This document shows, one piece after another, positions 48,701-59,756 of a DNA stretch of 64,000 nucleotides. Source of the DNA: Protonemura montana (taxonomy: Eukaryota; Arthropoda; Insecta; Plecoptera; Nemouridae); assembly GCA_947568835.1 (NCBI GenBank), contig OX387604.1, forward strand, positions 6,149,360 to 6,213,359, written 5' to 3'. The stretch's first letter is position 1; each line of letters begins with the position of its first letter. The notes under the pieces were generated by a model, which did no database searches, was not told the DNA's origin, and saw only the letters and a list, made by a program, of their open reading frames with translations. The translations under genes were made by a program, and so were the position numbers.

Positions 48701-51700
48701 GTGTTTCTATAACTCGGGATTTGGGGACACGCTGGCCGAAAGTGATGGTGCGTCGGCCAGGGTGTTAGGCGATGAAAGAATATTAAAGCCTGCCGAAACG
48801 AAATCACATCTCATCGAGTTGCAGCTTCGTTCAATCTTTCGATTCCATGCAAGAGCGTTTAACAACACCGATTGGTCTGGAGTTTGTCAGATGCTTCAAG
48901 TGATCCAAGCCGATCTGACTGGAGCGAGGAGGACCCTGCAATTTCCTCGTCTCGCAAAGGTATTGATCATTCATTCATTTGCTTGAAAACTCGTATCTGA
49001 ATAAATACTTAAAAAGTCGTTCCTTTAACGGTAAAATAAAAAATAAGAATGATTTTATATGCACCTACATTAATCCGTGTTTTTTATTTTAGCGAATTGC
49101 AAATAGCCTAGTAGGGAATTAAAACTAAGTTAAAAAGTTTTTTGGTTTGTAGCGATGGATGGAAGTGGTGGGAGGGTTTTACGAAGGGAAGGATGTGCAT
49201 TAGCGTGGTAAATATTTGAAACCCCCTTTAACTTTGGCATACGGACCCAATTTTTTCATCAAATCTCATCCTCGCCCTTCTTCGTTTATTTTTATCTAAA
49301 AATCTCGTCTGTTTTATACAATTCACACTCGCTAAAACATTCGCCACAAAAAAATCTTTTTGAAAAAATTTCACTCGCTCGAATAAATAAAATAAATCAC
49401 ATAATGTAATCGCAATTTCGTCTTGGTTATTTAGGATTAAAAAATGTATGCATTTATGTATAGGTAATCCTTGCTTTATGTATTTAGCAATATTTGTTCG
49501 TTGGCTGTGGCGTTTGCCATGAAATCACATAACACAAAGTGCCTTTAGAGCATGGAAATGGCAACATGCGATAATTTGGAAGCAGTGGGCTATGAAGTAC
49601 GTTCCTAGTTTGTAACCATAAAATGTGTGACTCTGCTCCATTTGCAACTCTCATTCATAATCCACAAAAATTGTTTGATTTTATAATGATGCTCAATGAC
49701 GACGTTTTGAACGCTGATTGTTGTTATAGAAACATGGACAATCTTGAAAATCTTAATTATAACTTAACATTTTATAAACTGGGGGACGAAAGCATTAAAT
49801 TCCTCCTCCGTTTTCTGACCCCCCCCCCCCCCCCCCCCTCCCTCCCACCCTGTAATCGGAACTGGAAAATATTGTTCGTCCAAAAGATAAAAGTGGCCGG
49901 GTGTAATTTTGGCGTCCTTTCTTTCTATTGTAAAGATTATATTTTTTTTGTAGTGACCTGTTGTTGGTCATATTATTATCATAAATAAAAAAATCTGGTT
50001 TCATTATTTCGAAATGAACTGTTTGGTTTTGAACGTATTTATTAAGGTTCGTTGAAAACAGTTCGGCTATCCTTTGTCGGTAGTCGTTTGGATTAAGTGT
50101 CGGGTGGGGTAGTATTGATGTTAGGGTAGCTGCCTCGCCATGTTCCAGTATCTGTTTCGAAGCGAGTGATTGATAGTTACCAATACTACGCATTACAATC
50201 TCAGTGTTTGCAGCGACTGGGCTGGCTAAGACGTAAACCCGCTGAAGAATGGGTGTGAAAATAACGCTTTCAAGCAATTTAAGGACTCGGATTCAAGACT
50301 CAATTAAACAGTTCTCTGTCGAATCTAGATTGGTTCTATTATAATTCTTGAAAGTAAATCAGTCATGACTATATGAAACGTTGAAATGGACCGAATCTGA
50401 CCTCTGTAGAATAGAAAAAATACCTAGCATGCACGAACTTAAATTCTACTCGTATGCAATGACGTTGAATGCATTTACTCGCAATAAATTAGCAATTATT
50501 ATAATATAATTACTCTCGGCAAGTTTCATTTTAATTATAAGTACCTTGATCGTACGTTGCAATCTCGCTACCCTGTAGCGCAATGTATTTGCTGTGAACA
50601 AACTTCCTGCATTGCAGTGTAATTTTACACCAGTATGAAATGCCTACTGTACCTACAGGTCACTACGTGGGATGTGGTCAGCAACCGCAGATTCATTTTA
50701 TGCTGTACTTCACTTCACCTGCAATCATCGCGATATCTGGATCAACATTCACTTACAGGTAAATCTTTTCTCACTGACTCTGAATAATCCGTTGAAAAAA
50801 CCATGTCAAACATGAAAAGAAACTTTATATATAATTTATTTTAATTTGTATTCAATAATTTAATTTTCGAGATTTGTTTACTAATAGGTATTTTTTATAG
50901 TCAATAGAACCATAAATGAAGGGAGTCTCGGTTCTAACTGACTATCTAAGGAAAAAACAATGGAAAGCAGAAAAGCCACTTTTTCCTACAGGCAGATTTA
51001 ACTCCGATTATTAGTACCTAGGTACATTTCGTATAAACTAAGGGCCGTTCTGGTTAAAGTTCCTTCATATCGATACATACATTTATGTGCTTCTGTCCAT
51101 CCCAACATCAGCACAAGAGATGACTCGAGAATTATTAGTACTGTTAAGTTCATAATCATCCCAATTACCTGCTTGATCACTGACCCCATTATACCAATTC
51201 CTCAGAGCCAGCTGTCAAAATTATGTGTCGTGTAAGACATTAAAACTTTTCAGCTGAACTCTGATTGAAACGCGTTCTTATACGGAAGACGATGGAACTT
51301 TTTTTTGAGAGAAATTAATTTCACGTAATAAATGATAGAACTGAAAAAAGTGTATAATACAGTACCCTCACTTGTCGGGACCTAGGGGCAAGCACAAGTC
51401 AATCACGAAAAATGTGCATACCATTAGAATAAGTGTTGAGTAACAGATACCCGTACTTTACCACTTCATCACAATGTAATTAGAAACGGTGGGTAAAACT
51501 AGGGTCCTGGCAGGTATTTCAAAAGGAAGTCTTCTCACAAATAAACCTAGTCCATACTAAAGGTATAGGTACCAAACCACATAGGAACAAAGTTGTTCCC
51601 TTAGACCTGTTTCTGAGTTCTTAACGATCATATAGAGGATTGCACTTGGTGCTGTATGATTAGATTGGAAGCCAACCTTACCAGCATTACAGCCAGACGG

Positions 51701-54700
51701 ATACAGATTGTCTATATATATATAGACTTAACAAAGGATCCGGCCTGTTTGTGACAGGTAAAGGGTCGCCCACAACAGTCCATGGCAATGGCTGCGTGCA
51801 TTTGCATGTGCCTACAAGAGAACCTATAAATGCACCTACAATTGCACATTCGCTAGCAAACAAAGCACCTTCGGGGTTGGGGACCCCAACGGGTCGTTAG
51901 GAAGAACGGTGTGGGTGCCACAGGTACAAACGGAAATGCAACAACCTGGAGCAACTAGACTATCTTGGTTTGAATAGACGTTAAGTCTGCTGTGGTTGTC
52001 AGATCTCTCGTATCTAAGGTGTCATTATTGATTAATTGAAATTCAAAGCGCATTTAAGTAAACTTGCAAATGTTTCCTGCTGTTTCCTGCGCTAGCAGAT
52101 AGCCGATAGTACTTAAATTATTATTTTTCAATTGATGTGAAAGTTTGTTGCTCGTTCGTTTTGCAGCGCGCCAAATCAAGGGTTTCATTATTTGAAGTTC
52201 AAAATGAAGACTTCTGAATAATTCATTGGTTTTTATTTATTCGTGGAATTCGGTTCACCAATATTCTGAATAATTACACGTCCCGGTCCTGGCTGACGTC
52301 AAAAGCCAACACCGAAAAATTAACGCTTCTTCTTTTGAACGGCTTGGTCTGTATCCCTGCTGAGTTACCAAACAAAACAATGAGCATATGAACTCTTACG
52401 CACAGGGATCATCTAAGATATATTTTGGTCTCAAAACATTTTTTTTCTGTGAGAATCCCCCACAAGAGGGAGCACACGAAAAGATGTGTTTTTGTGGAAA
52501 TTTCAATGGGTTATTAGGGAGATCGCGAACAATTTGGTATTCGTAACACCCACAGGAAGGTTGGTATGCCAATTACGTATCTCCTCATCTGAGTTGTATT
52601 CCCTTCGCTAAACACTCAAGGTTCAGCGAGAGACAACGAAGCGAGACGGAGAAGGAGAGAAAGATGGGTGAGTCCGGGTGGGGTTGTGCAGGGGGGTGGG
52701 GGGCAAAGCCAAGAGAACAACATTTAAATATATTTTTTAAATTCTTGCCATTTGGTTTGCAAATTGGAGAAACACACACAGAACTTCGATAGAAAAAATC
52801 TAGGAAGGTTTAAATATATGTAAAAAATCAAACTGGCAGTGGAAACATGGCTATGCACCTCTTCCATATGATAGCAGGAAGCCATGTTGGTAGAAGGCAG
52901 GCATTTAAACAAAACCACGTGGAACGTGCGAGTTTTTGTCGGAAGGGTTTGAAGGAAGGTGGAGGTGCCCTGCCATGCCAAATTAATTTCCCCGCACGCA
53001 CTTCTTGCGTGAGCTCCATGAGCAGGCCCAGATTAGAAGGATTCATTTAGCGAAAGACCGATCTTCACTAACTTTCTTCCCACTTTCAGTTCGGCCCTTC
53101 CCTTCTTTGAAGACTGCGGTCAAACAGTATCAGTCATAACTGGCCAGATGACGACCCAGCATGCGAACTGCATCCAGCATCATTTCATAAAGCGGCATTT
53201 ATTCAAGCACGCGTTAGGTTAATAAACAATCCAGAACTCATAGTAACTACATTTGAAGAGATTTTTGAATTAGGAAGTCCTTGCTTCGAGTCATGTCACA
53301 TGCAGTCTAGCTAGTAGCTCTCATCAACGCTTTCAAAATGATTCACAGGGAGTTTGACAACATAAATCTAACCTACCACTTCAAAACATAATGCCCGGTT
53401 AACTTATGAATATGATCAATGGTTAGCAATAGCATGCGATTCAAACTCAAACACGCCAGCACGCCAGCCAGCCAGCAATGGCGGTAAGTTGTAATATACG
53501 GAGACCAGTAGATAAAAGGTGTAGAGAGATGGAGAGCTTTGTTGTCAAATCCAGGGTACATTCTGCGGGAACGCCTACCTTCCATCACTGAATGGATATA
53601 AACTAGATGCTTTGGCTTGAATGTTGTTTCCGAATATTACGAGCATTTGCAGACTGCAAGGTGGTAGCATTGGTGGTAGCATGGCGGGCAGACTCCATGG
53701 GTATACACTATCGAGAAATTTAGGTGACAAGCGATCAATTTAAACAGTTAGAAATTTGAACTGAATGACAATAACTCTGGTCAGGCTGTCGTTTTCTCGT
53801 TTTGTGTGGAAATTGCACTTTAAGATAACTATTGAAATGGCATTGTTTATGAACTAGACCATAATTAGAGGTTTGCTGTTAATGAGATGTTGTTTAGATA
53901 TAGACAAGCTGCAATGCCAGCTGAACACGGTTATGTAACATGTGGTATTAGGCATTGGTCTCAATAGATATGGCATAGAGATTAATTAATGTGAGACCAT
54001 TTTCGTAATTGTATATGTACCCGGGTCACTGTTGTTTTATTGACCTAGAAGCAGGTAGTAGAGTATGTTCTTTTAGTTTACTAACAGGATACGAAATTAC
54101 ATCCTTCAAATGTAATTAATGTGCTCGAAAATATTATTGGATTTAAAGGTAGTAGGATGACCGCATCATGAAAAAAGAGTGCTCTTTTGACCTAGAAAGG
54201 TAGACCATGGTTGTATACTCCACCTTCCTTTGAATGTAAATAGCTGATATAAGGTAAAATTGATTGTGACTGATCGAATTTTCGGGTCGTGATGTGGACG
54301 GACCTTCTTTTTGGGTGCCAAAACATGGAGACGTTGGCGGTGGGTGACTGGCGGGAAATTGTTTGGCCAGTTGTGATGGCTGCTGATACTAGCTGTGCCA
54401 TGCTTTCGAGATGGCAAAAGAAACCCTGCTTAAACGGGATTGAGCTTGAAGATTTCTTAATTTACGAGAATAATAGAAAGATTTGATGTTTACCTGAGTC
54501 TCCCAAAGCGCATAGAAGGTGATACCTGATAGCAGATAGACGGGATGCTGTTTGGATCAGCAAAGATACCACCTAGCAGAGATGATAAGGGGAGGAGCTC
54601 TCTTCCCTATTGGTCAATTTCTTCTTCTGACGTCACCGACAGCAACCTGTTATACCTAATCTTCCGACCCCAAAAATAAAATAAAAATATTACTTGTAAA

Positions 54701-56012
54701 TTGACTGAATTTCAATAGCCGGTATTCGGTTGCGAGTTGTTGCGGCGGTGACGGCAGTGAATTGAGCGAGGCCAGTTCGAACTGCGGACTGCAGACTGAC
54801 TACGTGAGAAGGTCTACGCAAGGTAGTTCTGTCGAAGGCCGGCGCCGCGCGAACTGGAGGAACGGTCCGAGTGAGCAAGAGCACGATGCCTAACTGCACG
54901 GGGCAGCAGCAGCGACGCTCGCCAGCAACAGGCGTCTGTCGTCACACAAATTGGGAGGAGTTTAGGAGAAAAACATTCTCGCAGACGTCACGTTTCAAAG
55001 AGGCGGAGCTAAGCATGCGCATCAAATAATTTGCCGCGAGATTTGTAACTATGGTAACTCCCGCCCGCCCGGCCGGCCGCCCTCGCATCAGATAACAAGC
55101 GAATGTTTGCGTGCTTTGTTCATGGAAACAAACAGGGAAAAATATTTTATCAAATAAAATACCGTAATGGCTGAAGGAAGGAGCTCCACAATAAAGCTAG
55201 GCCTTTTCAGCAGCCTATGTGGTATGAAGAGTGGCGTTGACACAAGACATGTTGGTCATTGAGCGACGCTGAGGTCCAAACAATAAAGACGTTGCCATGG
55301 CAATGAAAATAATCAATGCCTTATGTTGCCATGCTTGAGGCAGGCTGGCGGAAAGTAATTTGAAATTAAATGACACTGACGCTCGGCATGGTACTTAGAG
55401 ACCGCAATGCCTCGTGGAAGTGCGTGCACGCTTCTTGGTGATGAAAGCATTTCCTGAGACATTTTCCGAGACGCGTGTGCTCGCACTTTCCTCCTACGCC
55501 AAGACCATGTGACTCTCTCCTCTCCCTCCATACCCGACGCGACACCACCACCGCCCCGCTCAGCCGACAATTCCACTTCAGCGCACATGCGGAAAGCACG
55601 GACGTTTTCAATTCTTAATCGTCATTGCACAACATTACTAACAAGCAGGTCTTAGACAAGGTTTTTGCGAAGAAAAATCTAATTAGCGCGAAGAATGAAT
55701 CGCATCGATTTCTAAAGTAGGTATTACATTTATTTTTTTATTTTTTTACGTTAAGTAGATGCAGACAAACTTTCTTCACGTTGAGGCCTCAAGAATCGTG
55801 CAATGGCTGCTACTGACATGCGCTTCTCGTGAAAGAGGGTAGGTGCTTTTTTCAAAGTTTTCCGGGTCGCGTCGAAATGTGTATGTGTATGTGTATGTTT
55901 CTGTGCATGTGTGTTTGTGTCAAGCTGGCTGGAACCTTCATAAGAGCAACCAAAAGTTTTCCAAGAAAGCCATACTTATTTTAAGAGCTCTATACGAGAC
56001 AGTGTGATGAGC
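48701..56012. other. non-coding stretch, no gene recognised
   Basis: Mostly AT-rich. A minus-strand frame at 49795-50277 (160 codons, no ATG at the start, poly-Gly tail from the C-tract) is the largest in this stretch and has no recognised similarity. A modest GC-rich patch lies near 54720-55080 (GCCCGCCCGGCCGGCCGCCC at its end). A TATATATATATA run sits near 51712-51725. Confidence 0.45.
49819..49838. repeat. mono-C tract (20)
   Basis: Uninterrupted run of 20 cytosines. Confidence 0.9.
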
Positions 56013-56015
56013 TAA
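56013..56015. repeat. TAA target-site duplication, left
   Basis: TAA immediately outside the left inverted repeat; PIF/Harbinger elements duplicate a 3-bp TWA target. Confidence 0.85.
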
Positions 56016-56041
56016 GGCCCGGTTTTACCAGTTCTCATATC
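56016..56041 (+). repeat. Harbinger left terminal inverted repeat
   Basis: 26 bp; 25 of 26 positions pair with the right end, the single mismatch being position 22 (A versus C). Confidence 0.9.
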
Positions 56042-56092
56042 AACTCCCAGTTAGTCAACCCTGAGTTCAGACATAACTCAGAGTTGGAAAGT
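56042..56092 (+). promoter_or_regulatory. left subterminal motifs of the Harbinger element
   Basis: AACTCCCAGTTAG and AACTCAGAGTTGG, the second an 11-bp palindrome plus GG. The same words appear inside the right end (at about 59690 and 59639). In related elements transposase or the Myb-like partner binds such subterminal repeats; binding here is inferred. Confidence 0.5.
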
Positions 56093-56239
56093 TTTGAGTT
56101 TTACCACACACATCCATCTTAGATTTAAGTAACTCGCAGTTTGAACATGGCTGTCGATTTTTTTCCTAATGTTGGTACTGATCAAGCGGGATTTGAAGCT
56201 AAAAACGTCACGTGACATACTGTTATTTTTACATTGAAA

Positions 56240-57638
56240 ATGGCGGAGGTTTTGAAGAAGAAGTGTCGTAGCGACAATTTTACCTTTGAAGACACGAAAA
56301 GAATGATGAAATTGGTTAGAAAGTATGAGACAGTAATAGAATGCAAGAAAACTGACAAATTCACATGGAAACATAAGGTAAGCAAGTACCGATAATCAAA
56401 CATCTATTGAAAATAATTATGCCAGTCATTGGAGATGAAGAAAAAAGTACTGAAATTTATCTAGCAACTGAAATAATTTGTGATAATGTTGTGCCTAATG
56501 TTGACTACACTTGGATTTGCTATTTAAGTAATTATATTTTATTAGAATGATGCCTGGAACAAACTGGCAAATGACTTTAACTCGGGCACAAATAGCCACA
56601 AGTCAGCAGCGTCTCTGCAGTCAAAATTCAAAAACATGAAACGGGACTATCGTGTTTGGGCGGCAAAAAAAAGGCAGTCGCTGTTTGCTACTGGAGGAGG
56701 CCCCATGCAAGATATACCGCCACATCCATTTGCTGACGACATGGAGGCACTTATATCGTTGTCCACACATGGAATCGATAATAAATATGACACCGACGGA
56801 ACCTATTGTGAGTGCAAACATAATAGAATACTGAGTAATTCTCAAGTACGCATACCTACCTTTGAATTTGGGACCAAATTATCTTTTTGTTATCACGCTT
56901 GCAGTGCAGTCTGTCAAGGAAAAGGTACATGGATCCGAAGAGGAAGGTTCGGAGATCGATGAAGATCTAGCTTCGACGCCTCAGGTAAAATAAAACCCTC
57001 TCATTTTCGATTATCAAGAGTAGGTACATAGTTATGTATCTTTATTATAACTATTTATATACAAGTACAATGAAAATTGGAAAGATAAAGGAAATGCAGC
57101 TTACCAAGAAAAAATGAAAATTGGGCTGCGACAGAACTCGTAGATGTAGCCCACTGCCTTCGTTAGTTACATGAGATCAGCCATCGGGTAGCAGGCACAC
57201 AGCTACAATAGGTAATCATGCATCTTTTATTTCCAACAATTAACTTTATTGTGATTTGTGAGACACATTTTCTTGATATGTGGCTCTGATATAGATCCAC
57301 AGAAGCAGAAATCAATATTCAAAGCTGGAACAAACCGACCATCATTAAAAGCCTTTGCCAAAAGCAAACCTGGATCAGTGAACGCAGACAAATATGCAGC
57401 ACTTGCTGCAAAGAAACAAGAACGTGTTGCTCAAGAGATTAAAATACTGGCAGAGAATCAAAAATTGAAAGTGGAGAAACATAAACAAGAAACCGAATGT
57501 TTTAATTTACAAATAATGAACATGAACAGTGTCCAAGCAATGTTTGAGGAGAAACATAAGAGAGAAATGAAGTTATTAGATTTGCAAATAAAATCTCAGG
57601 AGATGGATATCGAAAAGAAGAAGAAAGAAAATAAATGA
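56240..57638 (+). CDS. Harbinger-associated Myb/SANT-like DNA-binding protein (spliced, 271 aa)
   Basis: Four exons fit one open frame: 56240-56377, 56546-56807, 56905-56984 and 57303-57638, with donors GTAAGC, GTGAGT and GTAAAA and acceptors ATTAG, TTGCAG and CCACAG. Residues about 13-99 form a Myb/SANT-like (Myb_DNA-bind_5 type) trihelix domain: NFTFEDTKRMMKLV, VIECKKTD, WKHKNDAWNKLANDFN, LQSKFKNMKRDY and the closing TGGGP. An acidic linker (SEEEGSEIDEDL, about 144-155) and a basic segment lead to a Lys/Glu-rich coiled coil from about residue 196 to the end. In known Harbinger elements, and in the domesticated pair NAIF1-HARBI1, such a protein carries the transposase into the nucleus and to the transposon ends. 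The start is the first ATG of the frame, 224 bp from the element end. The third acceptor is the least certain junction. An AATAAA lies at 57693-57698. Confidence 0.85.
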
Positions 57639-57692
57639 AACGTCCGGCAAAGAAATCACTTTGGCTGTAATTTCACTTTCAGTGCAGATTTA

Positions 57693-57698
57693 AATAAA
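57693..57698 (+). terminator. poly(A) signal of the Myb-like gene
   Basis: AATAAA 55 bp after the stop codon, in the space between the two convergent genes. Confidence 0.6.
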
Positions 57699-57831
57699 TA
57701 TATTGGAAATGTTGTCTGTTAATTGTTATGCGTCAAAAATTGCCTTGGCAAATTTGCAAAATTTTCACAACTGGTTTCTTATTGAAAGAAGGAGGAAATG
57801 TGTAAACATGGAAAACCCCATGTCAAAATGT

Positions 57832-59150
57832 TCAATTTAGGAGAGCTTGAAAATGGTTCTGGATAAGGTTTTGCCGCATAGCCATGTCCTCATGCACTTC
57901 GGGCAGATTTTCTGGTATGATTTGATCTTGCTCAATGTTCACATCTTGGCCAAGTTCAGGATCAGGTGGAGGAAGGGCTTCTTCAGCATCGCATGCCATA
58001 TTGTGAAGGACAGCTGTGGCAACGATGATGGGGAGGACGTGGTCAACATGGACCTTCATTCCAACGGACAATATGGGAAACCTCCGTTTCCACACACCAT
58101 ATTGTCGTTCCACTACGTTTCTGGTACGGATTTGGGATTCATTGTATAGCTGCTCGGCTTGGGTGGCAGGATTGCGGAGTGGAACTAGCATGTAATTGCT
58201 AGAAGTGTAACCGGAGTCTCCAAGGATGAAGCCACCATTCATCTCTCCTCTGTCAAAACGGCCCTTAACTGCCGAATTGTTAAATATGGTTCGATCGTGA
58301 GTTGAACCAGGCCAGCGGGCCACAATATCCATAATTCGAAGATTTGGAGCAGAAATAGTTTGGACGTTTATTGAAAACAATCCCTTTCGATTCCTGAAAG
58401 TTTCGGCCTGGTCACCACCTGGATTGTGATATCATAAAGAATCAAAGATAAGTAAATAGGATTGCTTAAACTTACTGGTAAGTGGGGATGAAACTGTTTC
58501 GGAATGTAAGTGTAGCATTTGTGATAGATAACGTAACTACCTACCATGCAAAGCACGTCTTATAATACCAAGAGCAATGCTAGGGAAGCAAGACTGCAAA
58601 ATGTAAACTTTACTAACCATTATCTACTTTCTATGCTTACTTACTTACCTACTGATTGTATCTTGATATGGGTGCAGTCTATCACGGCTACTACTTTTGG
58701 AAACCTTGCGATGGCGTAAAAATTCTGCTGTAACTCTTCAAACTCCTCGGGAGTTGCTGGGAAACGTATCACATCACGGCCCAAGCTGGCTATAGCTGCG
58801 GTAACTTGATGAATAATGACGCATGCTGTGGATTTGGTTATTCCTGCAAAATCCCCAATGGCAATCAACATAGTTCCTAATGCATAAAACCTTAAAGTCA
58901 ACAAAAGACGATTTATAGGTGACACTGCATAGTTAAAATCGGAAGGTGCCGAAATTTCAGCTTCAATTTGGTTCAGCAATTGCAACACAGTAGGCTTGGT
59001 TAGGCGAAACCGAATAAAAAATTCTTCGTCGTTCCAAACGTTGAAATTGTCTGGTCGGGGACGAATTCTTCGTGCTGCTCGTCCACCCGCTGCAATGTTT
59101 GCCATAATCTCGTCTTCTTCATCAGACTCATCGTCTGTCACACCATACAT
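57832..59150 (-). CDS. Harbinger DDE transposase, HARBI1 type (spliced, 362 aa)
   Basis: Two exons, 59150-58649 and 58418-57832, joined across a 230-bp intron (donor GTAG/GTAAGT, acceptor ATCCAG/GTGG). The join gives IKIQSVGGDQAETFRNRKG, the expected uninterrupted family motif. Order: acidic N-terminus (DDESDEEDE), a helical region with the predicted HTH (AIGDFAGITKSTACVIIHQV, about 97-116), then the DDE_Tnp_4 catalytic domain. The acid residues are D158 (VVAVIDCTHIK), D235 (ILGDSGY) and E271 (RTRNVVERQYG). The last two are separated by 35 residues, as in PIF/Harbinger and IS5-type enzymes. The C-terminus (MRQNLIQNHF) is also family-like. It catalyses excision and TWA-targeted reinsertion of the element, with the neighbouring Myb-like protein as cofactor. 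The first ATG is used, 600 bp inside the right end. No frameshift or internal stop is seen, and length is normal for the family. Confidence 0.93.
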
Positions 59151-59637
59151 GTTGAATCAGCTACAAGACAGTAACAGAATATTACTTTACTTCCAGTCTT
59201 GACAGAAGCCCACATAGGCAGTAGAGAACTAGAAATCTTTAGATATGCCAAGACTGGCAATAACGATAGATTTATTATCATGTAATAATGTCATATATTA
59301 CCTGTCTTGCTATCAGCATAGAAAAATAAGCCTTCAGACTTCAAACAAACATCAGTAAAGTTCACAAAGCAAATTGGGCGTGAGGTCTGTGTCATATGCC
59401 AAACGGACAAGTGTCAACACCAAATGGGAGGTTATGTATCACTCTTTACAAATGGCGGTATTCTTTCGAACACGGAATTAGGATTCCAGATATCTTTCTT
59501 GATTCACGGTGATTAATTAAACACTTGCACTGGTTTTTAAAGCGTCAATAATTTTTATTTCACTTGCAAACATTTGATGTGGTGTATGTCAACCTCGAGT
59601 TATCTCTCTTGAGCGCCAGTCGAAGTACGAGTTAAGA

Positions 59638-59701
59638 CAACTCAGAGTTGGGTGGCCAACTCCAAGTTAAAAATAATGGTAAAACGCCTAACTCCCAGTT
59701 T
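59638..59701 (-). promoter_or_regulatory. right subterminal motifs of the Harbinger element
   Basis: CAACTCAGAGTTGGG and TAACTCCCAGTTT, plus related CCAACTCCAAGTTA between them: three variants of AACTC-N-GAGTT/AAGTT within 65 bp. Two match words in the left subterminal region. Confidence 0.5.
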
Positions 59702-59727
59702 TAACCTAAATCGAACTTTAAGTCTCA

Positions 59728-59753
59728 GATAGGAGAACTGGTAAAACCGGGCC
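59728..59753 (-). repeat. Harbinger right terminal inverted repeat
   Basis: Reverse complement matches the left end in 25 of 26 positions. Confidence 0.9.
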
Positions 59754-59756
59754 TAA
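59754..59756. repeat. TAA target-site duplication, right
   Basis: TAA immediately outside the right inverted repeat, identical to the left copy. Confidence 0.85.

Larger units (their letters stand above)
56016..59753. mobile_element. complete PIF/Harbinger transposon (3,738 bp)
   Basis: The ends are inverted repeats beginning GGCCCGGTTTTACCAGTTCT, identical for 21 bp and then matching four of the next five. Perfect TAA duplications flank both sides. Inside are the two genes expected of an autonomous Harbinger element, arranged tail to tail: a Myb/SANT-like gene on the plus strand and a DDE transposase gene on the minus strand. Both give uninterrupted proteins after removal of GT-AG introns, and the catalytic triad is present. 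Subterminal regions at both ends share AACTCAGAGTTGG and AACTCCCAGTT, candidate binding sites. The state of preservation suggests recent insertion and possible activity. Confidence 0.95.

Noticed and set aside
49795-50277. 160-codon minus-strand open frame
   Set aside because: No ATG at its start, the end is a poly-Gly artefact of the C20 tract, and no family is recognised.
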